Under the pieces are notes generated by a model, which worked only from the letters and a program-made list of their open reading frames with translations, had not been told where the DNA came from and searched no databases. The translations under genes and the position numbers were made by a program. From the NCBI GenBank assembly GCA_019116885.1, contig DXAU01000019.1, forward strand, positions 62,001-126,000: a stretch of DNA of 64,000 bases, in the 5' to 3' direction. The DNA is from Candidatus Mediterraneibacter pullistercoris. GTDB taxonomy: Bacteria; Bacillota; Clostridia; Lachnospirales; Lachnospiraceae. This document shows positions 42,414-51,075 of this stretch, one piece after another (position 1 is the first letter of the stretch; the number at the start of each line of letters is the position of its first letter).

Positions 42414-43098
42414 GCGTATTTTGATCATTGAGGATGAGGAGAGCATCGCTGACCTGGAGAAAGATTATCTGGAGCTGAGCAACTTTGAGGTGGAAGTGGC
42501 AAACGACGGGCAGGCAGGGCTGCAGAAAGGGATGGAAGGAGATTTTGACCTTATCATCCTTGATCTGATGCTGCCCGGAATCGACGGATTTGAGATCTGC
42601 CGTCAGATCAGGGACCGGAAGAACACTCCTATCATCATGGTGTCTGCGAAGAAAGACGACATCGACAAGATCCGGGGACTGGGACTAGGGGCGGATGACT
42701 ATATGACCAAGCCATTCAGCCCGAGCGAACTTGTAGCCCGCGTAAAAGCACATCTTGCGCGCTATGAAAGACTGATCGGAAGCAATATAGAGGAAAATAA
42801 AGTGATTGAGATCCGCGGCCTTAAGATCGATACGACGGCCAGGCGCGTGTGGGTGAATGGGGAAGAGAAGTCATTTACCACAAAAGAATTTGATCTTCTG
42901 ACTTTCCTCGCAAGCCATCCGAACCATGTGTATACGAAAGAAGAACTCTTCCGCGAGATCTGGGATATGGAGTCCATCGGAGATATCGCCACTGTGACGG
43001 TGCACATCAAGAAGATCCGGGAGAAGATCGAGTATGATACATCTCATCCGCAGTATATTGAGACGATCTGGGGAGTAGGGTACCGTTTTAAAGTATAG
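42406..43098 (+). CDS. OmpR-family response regulator, partner of the metK-linked kinase
   Basis: The receiver has the acidic cluster IIEDEES, the phospho-acceptor Asp in LIILDLMLPGIDG and the Lys in MTKPFSPSEL. The C-terminal winged helix (about 135-230) contains SFTTKEFDLLTFLASHPNHV and VHIKKIREKIEY. At 230 residues it is a standard OmpR/PhoB-type regulator, similar to VanR/RegX-type proteins of Clostridia. I choose the ATG at 42406, 9 bp after AGGAGG; a TTG just before is less likely. It overlaps the kinase gene by 8 bp. A terminator follows. Confidence 0.93.
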   Translation: MSKRILIIEDEESIADLEKDYLELSNFEVEVANDGQAGLQKGMEGDFDLIILDLMLPGIDGFEICRQIRDRKNTPIIMVSAKKDDIDKIRGLGLGADDYMTKPFSPSELVARVKAHLARYERLIGSNIEENKVIEIRGLKIDTTARRVWVNGEEKSFTTKEFDLLTFLASHPNHVYTKEELFREIWDMESIGDIATVTVHIKKIREKIEYDTSHPQYIETIWGVGYRFKV

Positions 43099-43107
43099 AT
43101 GCGAAAG

Positions 43108-43158
43108 ACCTGCCGTCCGGTAAATACTATTTGCAGCATGAACGGGCGGCCGGTTTTT
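43108..43158 (+). terminator. Terminator after the metK-linked two-component genes
   Basis: ACCTGCCGTCCG (43108-43119) pairs with CGGGCGGCCGGT (43143-43154) with two mismatches, followed by T4. Confidence 0.65.
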
Positions 43159-43205
43159 ACTGTCAGGCATTTTATCTTAGAGCTGTCAGATTGGAAACAA
43201 ATATA

Positions 43206-43422
43206 AAAATCCACTGTACCGAGTTTCTCTTTGTACAGTGGATTTTCAGCTTATCACATCCATTGGATCTGCCCCCTTTATTTAGTTCTTATCTATGTAA
43301 AACTATTCTTATGAATAGTGATTTTTGATTTGATTTATCTTCCCATTGGACTATACCTCGTTTCTTTAAAATTTAAATGTTGAACTTATGTTTTTGGTGG
43401 TCCGTCCTCCTTTTCTTTTGAT
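43206..43422 (-). ncRNA. Candidate small RNA or tiny-peptide transcript
   Basis: On the minus strand a strong promoter (43429-43457) would start RNA near 43422. It would end at a 14-bp perfect hairpin, AAAATCCACTGTAC (43206-43219) with GTACAGTGGATTTT (43233-43246), with T-rich sequence beyond. The transcript contains a 7-bp hairpin (ACTATTC, ATAA loop, GAATAGT) and an AAAAGGAGG segment near its 5' end, but no start codon at proper distance. On the plus strand the same hairpin could also end read-through. No coding frame of any length is seen, so a small RNA is the best guess. Low to moderate confidence. Confidence 0.45.
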
Positions 43423-43428
43423 GTAATT

Positions 43429-43457
43429 ATAATAACTCATAAATTTGGAAATGTCAA
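43429..43457 (-). promoter_or_regulatory. Minus-strand promoter in the 43.1-43.6 kb gap
   Basis: On the minus strand TTGACA (43452-43457), 17 bases, TATTAT (43429-43434); TATAAT also overlaps at 20-base spacing. The surroundings are very AT-rich. No annotated minus-strand gene lies downstream. Confidence 0.55.
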
Positions 43458-43593
43458 TATAAAATCAGATAAAAAATATATAAAATTTAAATAGACAAAA
43501 TATTCTGAAAATAATTCCTGAATCACTCATATACAAATCAGAAAGGAAAGAGTATAATCATGATTACGAAAAAGAGGTGAACTAAACAGGAAG

Positions 43594-43770
43594 ATGAACA
43601 AGAGAAGAAAAATATTTTTTGCACTGACGCTCCTATGGATGGCCGGAATTTTTGCTTTTTCTTCCCGTTCCGGGAGTAAATCTACGGAAGACAGTTATTT
43701 TGCGGGGACAGTAGTGGGCAGGATTTTATGGCACCGCAGGCAGCAGATCAGAAATTCCGGTGCAGTATGA
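43594..43770 (+). pseudogene. VanZ-family protein remnant (N-terminal part)
   Basis: A 58-codon frame, MNKRRKIFFALTLLWMAGIF followed by AFSSRSGSKSTEDSYFAGTV, matches the start of VanZ-like membrane proteins (first membrane segment and the FSSxxGxxS motif), which normally have about 150-200 residues and four membrane segments. It stops after IRNSGAV, and the rest of the gene is not seen. It has a weak GAGGTGA site upstream. The preceding 160 bp is AT-rich and otherwise empty. I regard it as a broken gene. Confidence 0.6.
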
Positions 43771-43854
43771 TTACGGAAGGATTACAATTGCGGTATAAAA
43801 TGATGGAAATAAGTTAAGAAGCCGCAAAGAAACGCCCGGAATGGCATCTCCAAA

Positions 43855-43883
43855 TTGAATCTTCCATATGTCTGTGTTAAGAT
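43855..43883 (+). promoter_or_regulatory. Promoter of ktrB
   Basis: TTGAAT (43855-43860), 17 bases, TAAGAT (43878-43883), about 50 bp before the ktrB start. Confidence 0.55.
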
Positions 43884-43932
43884 GGTCATGTATGTAAAAA
43901 GATGTAGGAGAGGATAGTTTCAGGAGAAGATC

Positions 43933-45318
43933 ATGGAGAAGAAAGTCAAGAGCCCCAGAAGAATCCGGCTGAACACGATGCAGATCATAGCGCTGGGATT
44001 TTTCGGGGTGATATTTTTCGGTGGAGTGCTGCTCTGGCTTCCGGTGTGCAACCAGAAGCCGATTGAATTCATCGATGCGCTGTTCACATCAGTGACCTCG
44101 GTATGCGTGACCGGGCTGGTGACGGTTGTTCCCGCTGAGCAGTTTACACTGGCGGGACAGATTGTTATGCTCCTGCTGATCCAGATCGGAGGTCTGGGTG
44201 TCATTGCGTGTATGGTATCTTTTTTTCTGATTCTTGGAAAGAGGATATCCATGAAACGGAGGATCATGATACAGGAAGCATATGGGCTGGACACACTTTC
44301 CGGTCTTGTGAAGTTTATCATCAGGATTCTCCGGGGAACTTTTATTGTAGAGGGGATCGGGGCGGTTCTCTTTTCTATTAAGTTCATACCAGAGTTCGGC
44401 GTGGCAAAAGGCATCTGGTACAGTATCTTTCATTCTGTGTCCGGCTTCTGCAATGCAGGTATCGATATTATCGGAGACAGCAGCTTTATCAGGTATGTGG
44501 ACTCGCCGCTGATCAGTCTGACAACGATGTTCCTGATCGTGATGGGCGGACTTGGATTTCCTGTGTGGCATGATATTTATATAACAGCAAAAAAAGGTGC
44601 CGCGGAGAAAGGCGCCAGGAGAAGGATCTTTACAAGGCTGAGCCTGCAGAGCAAGATTGTCCTGTCAATGACAGTGCTTTTGATTGTTTTGGGTACGGCA
44701 GGATTCTTCCTGCTGGAATTTAATAATCCGGACACAATGAAAGACTTAAGCGTGCCAGACAAAGTGCTGGCGTCAGCGTTTCAGTCAGTGACGACCCGTA
44801 CGGCCGGGTTCGCGTCTGTTTCCCAGTCGGGACTGACGGAGAGTTCCAGGCTGCTCGGGTGTATACTGATGTTTGTGGGAGGTTCCCCGGCAGGGACAGC
44901 CGGCGGTATCAAAACAACGACGGCGGCGATGCTGCTTCTGACAGTTATTTCTGTTCTGCGGGGGCGGAAAGACACAGAGTGTTTTGGCCGGCGTGTTGAA
45001 ATGGACATTGTCCGGTCGGGCATTACAATCACGGTCATCACGTTCACATGCTGGCTCTTGGCAGTAGTGGCAATGTCCGTCTTTGAACCGAAAACGGAGT
45101 TTCTGAACCTGATGTACGAGGCATCTTCCGCCATCGGTACAGTGGGCCTGTCCGCTGATCTGACGGCGAGCCTGAGCCGGGCGAGCCATATTGTGCTGAT
45201 GCTCTTAATGTATATTGGCAGGATAGGGCCTCTTACAATGGCGCTTGTATTTGCCGGAAGAACGAATAAAGGAGACAGATTCCGGGAGCTTCCGGAGAAG
45301 AAACTCATGCTTGGATGA
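43933..45318 (+). CDS. ktrB: Potassium uptake channel subunit KtrB (TrkH family)
   Basis: KtrB is the membrane part of a Na+-coupled or Na+-activated K+ uptake system. The 461-residue protein has the repeated membrane-pore-membrane plan, with filter-like loops SVTSVCVTGL (first), SVSGFCNAG (second), SVTTRTAGF (third) and SAIGTVGLS (fourth), each keeping the filter glycine. The GGSPAGTAGGIKTTT segment after the third filter is the gating loop typical of KtrB/TrkH. CAGGAG precedes the ATG. ktrA follows 50 bp later and completes the system. Confidence 0.93.
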   Translation: MEKKVKSPRRIRLNTMQIIALGFFGVIFFGGVLLWLPVCNQKPIEFIDALFTSVTSVCVTGLVTVVPAEQFTLAGQIVMLLLIQIGGLGVIACMVSFFLILGKRISMKRRIMIQEAYGLDTLSGLVKFIIRILRGTFIVEGIGAVLFSIKFIPEFGVAKGIWYSIFHSVSGFCNAGIDIIGDSSFIRYVDSPLISLTTMFLIVMGGLGFPVWHDIYITAKKGAAEKGARRRIFTRLSLQSKIVLSMTVLLIVLGTAGFFLLEFNNPDTMKDLSVPDKVLASAFQSVTTRTAGFASVSQSGLTESSRLLGCILMFVGGSPAGTAGGIKTTTAAMLLLTVISVLRGRKDTECFGRRVEMDIVRSGITITVITFTCWLLAVVAMSVFEPKTEFLNLMYEASSAIGTVGLSADLTASLSRASHIVLMLLMYIGRIGPLTMALVFAGRTNKGDRFRELPEKKLMLG

Positions 45319-45368
45319 TTCTTTGAGGATCATGGGATCAGATGCAGATATAATAGGAGAGGAAGAAA

Positions 45369-46031
45369 ATGAGAAAACAATTTGCTGTGCTTGGACTTGG
45401 AAGCTTTGGCTGGAGCGTTGCTCTGACACTCGAGAAGATGGGATGTGACGTGCTGGTGGTGGATGATTCTTACGAGAAGATACAGGAGATCTCAGAACAG
45501 GTATCTTTTGCAGTTAGGGCAGACGTCACAGATCCCGAAGCGCTTCAGACGCTGGGCGGAAGAAATCTTGACGGTGTGGTTATTGCGGTGTCCGAAAATT
45601 TTGAGGCAAGTATTATGGCGACGCTGCTTTGCAAGGATATGGGAATCCCACTGGTCGTGGCGAAAGCAAAGGACGACCTGCAGGGGACGATCCTCAAGAA
45701 AGTAGGAGCAGACTCGGTCGTTTATCCTGAAATAGATATGGGAAGCCGTGTGGCAAAGAATCTGGTCGCACGGGAGTTTACAGACTGGATTGAACTGTCC
45801 GAAGACTACAGTATGGTCGAGGCGGTTGTGCCGGAGCCGTGGTGTGGAAAATGTCTTGCGGACCTGAAAGTGAGAGAACGCTTTGGCATCAATGTGGTGG
45901 GTATTATCATCAATAAACAGGTGGATGTTGCGTTTGACCCTCAGGCTCCGCTTCCGGCAGAGGGCATACTTATCATGGTTGGTTCCAATGATATCCTGCA
46001 GAAATTTGACGCGAAGAAAGGAAAAAGATAA
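45369..46031 (+). CDS. ktrA: Regulatory subunit KtrA of the potassium uptake system
   Basis: KtrA is the cytoplasmic nucleotide-binding ring that gates KtrB. The N-terminal RCK_N domain (residues 1-135) has the Rossmann motif LGLGSFGWSVAL followed by an acidic end to the second strand (VLVVDDS), and the C-terminal RCK_C domain follows (about 140-220, with VKERFGINVVGII-like sequence). The 220-residue length is normal for KtrA. The ATG follows AGGAGAGGAAG. The stop directly abuts the start of the RNA methyltransferase, so three genes may be in one operon. Confidence 0.93.
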   Translation: MRKQFAVLGLGSFGWSVALTLEKMGCDVLVVDDSYEKIQEISEQVSFAVRADVTDPEALQTLGGRNLDGVVIAVSENFEASIMATLLCKDMGIPLVVAKAKDDLQGTILKKVGADSVVYPEIDMGSRVAKNLVAREFTDWIELSEDYSMVEAVVPEPWCGKCLADLKVRERFGINVVGIIINKQVDVAFDPQAPLPAEGILIMVGSNDILQKFDAKKGKR

Positions 46032-46850
46032 ATGATCACAAGCACCGCCAATGCGCAGGTGAAAGAGCTGGCTAGACTGATGAAGAAAGGCCGGGCCCGA
46101 AACGAGGCACGCGTGTTTATTGTAGAAGGACCCAGGATGGCGGGAGAACTGTTCCGTGATCCGGACTGGCGGGGAAGGATCGCCAAGGTATACCTGTCGG
46201 AAAGTTACGCTGTGAAGAATGGAAAAGAGCGGGAAGAACTTGAACGTACTGTAAAGATGGAAATACTTTCAGACGCTGTGTTCGCTCACGTGTCTGCTAC
46301 AAAGACGCCTCAGGGAATTCTTGCTGTTGTGAGAAGAAGAACATATGAAATGGCAGACGTCCTAGGGCCTGACCCGGCCCATGCACATGTCCTTGTCCTC
46401 GATGATCTGCAGGATCCCGGGAATCTCGGAACGATATTCCGGACAGCCGAGGCGGCGGGGGTGACAGGGCTCATACTGAGCAGTGGCTGTGTAGATATCT
46501 ATAATCCGAAGACAGTCCGCTCTACGATGGGAGCCATACTTCGGATGCCGTTTCTGCAGGTGGAGGACGTTGCCGGGACGATCATCGAACTGAAAAAGGC
46601 AGGAATCAGGACATACGCAGCCCATCTTGGGGGCGACAGAATATATGATGAAGCAGATTACAGTTCCGGCTGTGCGTTCCTGATTGGAAATGAGGGAAAT
46701 GGTCTCAGACCGGAAGTTGCAGAGTGCGCGGACCAGCGCATCATTATCCCGATGCAGGGACAGGCAGAATCGCTAAATGCCGCGGTGGCGGCGTCAGTGC
46801 TTATGTTCGAGGTAAGCCGGCAGAGACGACGGTATCCGGGAGAAGTTTGA
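46032..46850 (+). CDS. TrmH/SpoU-family RNA methyltransferase
   Basis: This 272-residue protein has an N-terminal substrate-binding domain (about 1-105, with [20 protein letters not shown]) and a C-terminal SPOUT knot domain: motif 1 [20 protein letters not shown], motif 2 [10 protein letters not shown], and motif 3 [20 protein letters not shown]. It would methylate the 2'-OH of a tRNA or rRNA nucleotide using S-adenosylmethionine. Which RNA cannot be told. It is the RlmB/TsnR-like type commonly named TrmH family. It begins directly at the ktrA stop codon. Confidence 0.92.
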   Translation: MITSTANAQVKELARLMKKGRARNEARVFIVEGPRMAGELFRDPDWRGRIAKVYLSESYAVKNGKEREELERTVKMEILSDAVFAHVSATKTPQGILAVVRRRTYEMADVLGPDPAHAHVLVLDDLQDPGNLGTIFRTAEAAGVTGLILSSGCVDIYNPKTVRSTMGAILRMPFLQVEDVAGTIIELKKAGIRTYAAHLGGDRIYDEADYSSGCAFLIGNEGNGLRPEVAECADQRIIIPMQGQAESLNAAVAASVLMFEVSRQRRRYPGEV

Positions 46851-46883
46851 ACGAGATATGGGATGAGAATTTATGCATAAGAG

Positions 46884-46912
46884 TTGCATTTTTATGCAAA
46901 TATATGTATAAT
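46884..46912 (+). promoter_or_regulatory. argF promoter overlapped by an Arg-box-like palindrome
   Basis: TTGCAT (46884-46889), 17 bases, TATAAT (46907-46912). The palindrome TTGCATTTTTATGCAA (46884-46899) covers the -35 and fits the ARG-box pattern TGCAT-A/T4-ATGCA; another half-like site (TTATGCATAA) lies at 46871-46880. Repression by an ArgR-type protein in the presence of arginine is likely (inference). Confidence 0.65.
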
Positions 46913-46954
46913 AGATCATGTTCTATTTATTTTTATAACAGAGAGGGATACATG

Positions 46955-47944
46955 ATGGACTTGAAAGGACGCAATTTTCTGACTTTAAAGGATTTCACTC
47001 CGGAGGAGATCACTTATCTTCTGGATCTGTCGGCGGAGGTGAAAGAAAAGAAGAAAAACGGAGTGCCGGTCGATCACTATAAAGGCCGGAATGTGGCGCT
47101 GATATTTGAAAAGGACAGCACAAGGACACGCTGTGCATTTGAGGTGGCGGCACACGATATGGGGATGGGAACTACATATCTCGGGCCGACCGGTTCCCAG
47201 ATGGGGAAGAAAGAGAGCATCGAGGACACTGCGCGTGTGCTTGGAAAAATGTATGACGGCATCGAGTATCGAGGATTTGGCCAGGAGATCGTGGAAGAGC
47301 TGGCACGATATGCAGGAGTGCCGGTTTGGAACGGACTGACGAACGAGTATCATCCGACACAGATGCTGGCAGATATGCTGACGATCCGCGAGAATTTTGG
47401 CACACTCAAAGGACTGAAACTTGTGTATATGGGAGATGCGCGCTACAATATGGGCAATTCCCTGATGATCGCCTGCTCCAAACTGGGACTTGACTTCACC
47501 GCGTGTACGACGGAGGAATATTTCCCTGACATGGAACTGGTGGCACAGTGCCGGGAGTATGCAAAAGAATCCGGAGCCGCGGTCACACTGACAAGTGATG
47601 TGAAAGAAGGCACAAAGGATGCGGATATCATCTATACAGACGTATGGGTATCCATGGGAGAGCCGGATGAAGTGTGGGAGAAGCGGATCAAAGAACTCGC
47701 GCCCTATAAAGTGACGAAAGAAGTCATGGCAAATGCGAAAGACAGTGCGATCTTTCTGCACTGCCTGCCGGCATTTCATGATCTGAAGACAAAGATCGGC
47801 AAAGAGATGGGAGAGCGGTTCGGCATCGAAGATATGGAAGTGACGGATGAAGTGTTCGAGTCAGAGCAGTCAAAAGTGTTCGACGAAGCAGAGAACCGGA
47901 TGCATACGATCAAGGCGGTCATGATGGCCACGCTGGGCGTATAA
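46955..47944 (+). CDS. argF: Ornithine carbamoyltransferase
   Basis: The enzyme makes citrulline from ornithine and carbamoyl phosphate. The 329-residue protein has the carbamoyl-phosphate motif STRTRC, the HPTQ motif, and the ornithine-site HCLPAFHD motif typical of OTC. Another typical segment is [18 protein letters not shown] choose the ATG at 46955, 8 bp after GAGAGGG; one codon earlier is another ATG. The frame is open further upstream, but the promoter lies there. No other arg genes are in the window. It could serve biosynthesis or the arginine deiminase pathway; the Arg-box promoter favours biosynthesis. Confidence 0.95.
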   Translation: MDLKGRNFLTLKDFTPEEITYLLDLSAEVKEKKKNGVPVDHYKGRNVALIFEKDSTRTRCAFEVAAHDMGMGTTYLGPTGSQMGKKESIEDTARVLGKMYDGIEYRGFGQEIVEELARYAGVPVWNGLTNEYHPTQMLADMLTIRENFGTLKGLKLVYMGDARYNMGNSLMIACSKLGLDFTACTTEEYFPDMELVAQCREYAKESGAAVTLTSDVKEGTKDADIIYTDVWVSMGEPDEVWEKRIKELAPYKVTKEVMANAKDSAIFLHCLPAFHDLKTKIGKEMGERFGIEDMEVTDEVFESEQSKVFDEAENRMHTIKAVMMATLGV

Positions 47945-47967
47945 CAGAGAGAAAAGCAGAATAAAAT

Positions 47968-48025
47968 GCCGCGGAGAAAACCTGAAGACAGGAGACTGTC
48001 TGCAGGTTTTCTCCGCGGCTTTTTG
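47968..48025. terminator. Strong terminator between argF and sdaAA (both strands)
   Basis: GCCGCGGAGAAAACCTG (47968-47984) pairs perfectly with CAGGTTTTCTCCGCGGC (from 48003), followed by T5 on the plus strand and preceded by A-rich sequence that gives a U run on the minus strand. It lies between converging genes. Confidence 0.88.
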
Positions 48026-48052
48026 TTTTCATAAGTTTAGATATGTTCCCGT

Positions 48053-48931
48053 TCAGCCGGGGGAGTCACAGCCGCCGCACATCGAACATCCCGAAGGAGT
48101 GACGGCGCAGCCGCCCAGCGCAGTCTCCCGGAATTCAGACGGGAGTTTCCTCCCTACGCTGTACATGGCGCCGAGCATTTCGTCAAAGGGAATGTGCTGT
48201 TTTATGCCGCTCAGCGCGATCTCGGCTGCGATGAGGGCATTGGCTGCGCCTGAGGCATTGCGTCCCTGGCAGGGACATTCCACAAGCCCGCCCACGGGAT
48301 CGCATATGAGCCCGAGCATATTCATCAGGACTGTGGAAGCGGCATCCAGACTCTGCTGCGGACTGCCGCCCATCAGTTCTACGACAGCGGAGGCAGCCAT
48401 GGCAGAGGCAACACCGACCTCAGCCTGGCATCCGCCAACTGCCCCTGCGACAGTCGCGTTGCGCATAGCAAGATACCCCAGCGCTCCGGCGTTGAAAAGT
48501 CCCCGGATGATCTGTTCGTCAGACAAACCGTATTCTTCTTTGAGGGCGAGCAGGACGCCGGGAACCACACCGGAGGATCCGGCGGTAGGCGCGGCGACGA
48601 TCAGCCCCATGGAAGCATTTACTTCAAGAACAGCCACAGAGTATGTGACAGCCCGGCTCAGAAGTGATCCGCAGACAGATTTCCCTTCCGCCCGGTGGGC
48701 GTCCAGGAGCTGTGCTTCTCCTCCGATCAGTCCGCCGATGGAACGCTTCGGTGATTTGACCGGAGTGTACGCGGATTCCTGCATGATGTTCCAGGCTTTT
48801 TCCATTTTCAGGAGGATATCTTCTCTTGCCGATGATGACAACTGACATTCCCTGGATATCATGACTTCGGAGATCGGAACCTGATGTGTCTGGCAGAGCG
48901 CCAGCAGTTCAGAACCATGTTTAAAATTCAT
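48053..48931 (-). CDS. sdaAA: L-serine dehydratase, iron-sulfur-dependent, alpha subunit
   Basis: The heterodimeric enzyme deaminates L-serine to pyruvate and ammonia with a 4Fe-4S cluster. The 292-residue subunit keeps the cysteine motifs CDPVGGLVECPCQGRN and the C-terminal GGCAVTPSGCSMCGGC, plus APTAGSSGVVPGVLLAL and GAVGGCQAEVGVASAMAAS. The ATG at 48931 lies 8 bp after AGGAGG. It is the last gene of the transporter-sdaAB-sdaAA operon, with 12 bp between subunits, and is followed by a terminator. The separate subunits are the usual Firmicutes form. Confidence 0.95.
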   Translation of the reverse strand: MNFKHGSELLALCQTHQVPISEVMISRECQLSSSAREDILLKMEKAWNIMQESAYTPVKSPKRSIGGLIGGEAQLLDAHRAEGKSVCGSLLSRAVTYSVAVLEVNASMGLIVAAPTAGSSGVVPGVLLALKEEYGLSDEQIIRGLFNAGALGYLAMRNATVAGAVGGCQAEVGVASAMAASAVVELMGGSPQQSLDAASTVLMNMLGLICDPVGGLVECPCQGRNASGAANALIAAEIALSGIKQHIPFDEMLGAMYSVGRKLPSEFRETALGGCAVTPSGCSMCGGCDSPG

Positions 48932-48943
48932 ATGCCGCACCTC

Positions 48944-49612
48944 CTATATCTGGACAAGCATGACATCTTTTACATGCGGATTCTTTCTGATTTCTTCAGC
49001 GGCAGCCGGTGGGAGCGGGCCGTCCGACTCCACGATGCTGTATGCGGTGCATCCTTTCTCCTCACGGTACAGCTTCATAAATGCGATATTTACACTGCGC
49101 TCGCTGAGACAGCGTGTGATGTGCGCGATCACACCGGGCTTGTCTTTCTGTATCACGATGAGGGTGCTGTACTCTCCTGTGAAATCAACTTCGACCTGAT
49201 CGATGCGTGTAATGCGTATTTTGCCGCCCCCGACAGATTCTCCCCGGACAAGCAGCTCTTTTCCAGAATCATTGGTCATGAGGATGTCAACAGTATTAGG
49301 ATGGATTTCAGTCTCCCGGTCATTAACGGTAAAGTGGAAACTGAGGCCCTGTGCTTCAGCTATAGCAAAAGAATCGGGAATCCTCCTGTCGTCTGTGGAA
49401 AATCCCATAATTCCACCCAGCAGGGCGCGGTCTGTGCCGTGCCCTTTGTATGTTCTGGCAAAAGAGCCGTAGAGGGTGAAATTGACGCTGGACAGACGCC
49501 CGTTGAGCATCTTACGGGCAAGAAGAGCAATGGCGGCTGCTCCTGCGGTGTGGGAACTGGAAGGACCGATCATATTCGGTCCGAGGACATCAAATACACT
49601 GATAAACGACAT
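48944..49612 (-). CDS. sdaAB: L-serine dehydratase, iron-sulfur-dependent, beta subunit
   Basis: The beta subunit starts with SVFDVLGPNMIGPSSSHTAG, the SDH_beta signature, and ends with an ACT domain (about residues 145-222, TLIVIQKDKPGVIAHITRCL), usually a serine- or cation-responsive regulatory part in this family. The 222-residue length is normal. I choose the ATG at 49612, 8 bp after AAAGGAGG; an ATG two codons earlier is too close. It precedes sdaAA by 12 bp. Confidence 0.95.
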   Translation of the reverse strand: MSFISVFDVLGPNMIGPSSSHTAGAAAIALLARKMLNGRLSSVNFTLYGSFARTYKGHGTDRALLGGIMGFSTDDRRIPDSFAIAEAQGLSFHFTVNDRETEIHPNTVDILMTNDSGKELLVRGESVGGGKIRITRIDQVEVDFTGEYSTLIVIQKDKPGVIAHITRCLSERSVNIAFMKLYREEKGCTAYSIVESDGPLPPAAAEEIRKNPHVKDVMLVQI

Positions 49613-49655
49613 ATGCATTTCCTCCTTTTATTGTTCCCCATATGGCCGCGGACAG

Positions 49656-50909
49656 TTACTCGGCAGCCATGGCAGACGGCTCGGAGTCACTGCTTACAGC
49701 CTCGGTTTTGAGGATGAATTTCTTGTAGATTGTATCTACGATCACGCCGATGGCATTGTCGCCTGATACGTTACATGCTGTTCCGAAAGAGTCCTGTGTA
49801 ATGTATAATGCAACCATGATAGCGCAGATCGGTCCGTCCGGATCGCCGGCTTCAACGCCGAATACCATGTAAAGGAATGGCAGGGCTGTCATGATAGAAC
49901 CGCCGGGAGCGCCGGGGGATGCGACCATGGCAATGCCAAGCGTCATGATAAAGGGGACGATCGTACCAAGGCTGATTGGAATCTGGTGCATAAGACAGAC
50001 AGCCGTAGCGCAGGCGGTTATGGTAATCATGGAACCGGCCATATGTATGTTTGCGCACAGCGGAACGACAAAGTTCCGGATCTCTTCGCATACGCCGTCC
50101 GCTTTGGCACACTCCAGGTTGACAGGGATTGTTGCGGCCGATGACTGTGTTCCCAGTGCCGTAGTATATCCCGGAATCTGATTTTTAATCAGGCGGAGCG
50201 GATTTTTATGGCTGATCACTCCGGCGATGATAAACTGAACGACGATACAGATCAGATGCATTGCGATCACTACAAGGAATACTTTCCAGAGGATGCCGAG
50301 GATCACGAATGTCTGTCCGGAATAAGTCATATTTGTAAATGTACCGCAGATATAGAGCGGCAGAAGCGGTATGATGACTTTGTGAAGCACTTTGTCGATG
50401 ATTGCAGAAAAATCGCTCATACCATTATAGAGAGAGTTCCCCATTGTTTTGCCACGCATAGTGGAGAGGCAGAGTCCTACGATAAAGGCCAGCGCGACTG
50501 CAGGGAGCGTATCCAGAAGCGGTTCGAGCGGCAGGCTGAAATATGGCTCCAGAGAGTTATCGGCAGTTGCGGCGATCTGATCAAGAGCGCTCTCGTTCAT
50601 AAATCCGGGGAAGAGATTGTCTGCCACCAGATAGGAACAGGAACCGGCGATCAGTGTTGAAGCATACGCGATCAGCACTGTAATGAGCAGAAGCTTTCCG
50701 GCGCCCTGCGAGAGATCCGCGATACCCATAGTGACGTAGGCGAGGATCATCAGCGGTATGACAAAGCTCAAAAATGTACTAAACAGGCTCGAGGCGGTCA
50801 CAATGACGCGCGAGAACGCTGCGGGAGTAAAATGTCCGATAAGGATACCGATGATGATAGCGATGATCAGTTTTGGGACAAGCCCGAGTTTAAATTTTTT
50901 CTTTTCCAT
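49656..50909 (-). CDS. Dicarboxylate/amino-acid:cation symporter, probable serine uptake
   Basis: This 417-residue protein belongs to the DAACS/SDF (GltP-SstT) family with about eight membrane segments and two re-entrant hairpins. The family parts are visible: TALGTQSSAATIPVNLECAK (hairpin 1), MTLGIAMVASPGAPGGSIMT (transmembrane 7 region), and QDSFGTACNVSGDNAIGVIV (hairpin 2 and transmembrane 8). The last lacks the Arg used for acidic side chains in glutamate/aspartate carriers, which agrees with a neutral substrate. It heads the operon with both serine dehydratase subunits, so serine uptake is the best inference. An AGGAGG site precedes the ATG. Confidence 0.85.
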   Translation of the reverse strand: MEKKKFKLGLVPKLIIAIIIGILIGHFTPAAFSRVIVTASSLFSTFLSFVIPLMILAYVTMGIADLSQGAGKLLLITVLIAYASTLIAGSCSYLVADNLFPGFMNESALDQIAATADNSLEPYFSLPLEPLLDTLPAVALAFIVGLCLSTMRGKTMGNSLYNGMSDFSAIIDKVLHKVIIPLLPLYICGTFTNMTYSGQTFVILGILWKVFLVVIAMHLICIVVQFIIAGVISHKNPLRLIKNQIPGYTTALGTQSSAATIPVNLECAKADGVCEEIRNFVVPLCANIHMAGSMITITACATAVCLMHQIPISLGTIVPFIMTLGIAMVASPGAPGGSIMTALPFLYMVFGVEAGDPDGPICAIMVALYITQDSFGTACNVSGDNAIGVIVDTIYKKFILKTEAVSSDSEPSAMAAE

Positions 50910-51015
50910 GGCAACCTCCTGATTTAATTGTGTGCTGTGTGGATGAATTCAGCAATATTTTTGGTTACTTTTACCGTTGACCTTTTCTATTGTGTATTAT
51001 ATCATGGCAATATGC

Positions 51016-51030
51016 ATGAATCCAATTCAT
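51016..51030. promoter_or_regulatory. Inverted repeat in the divergent serine-operon/LysR region
   Basis: ATGAAT-CCA-ATTCAT is a perfect 6-bp inverted repeat with 3-bp spacer, including the T-N11-A pattern of LysR-type sites. It lies between the divergent transporter and LysR genes; a further TTGAAAAATATTCAT lies at 51047-51061. It is a likely operator for the LysR protein. Confidence 0.6.
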
Positions 51031-51075
51031 AGAATATATAGATATATTGAAAAATATTCATAGTGAGGGAAAAAT

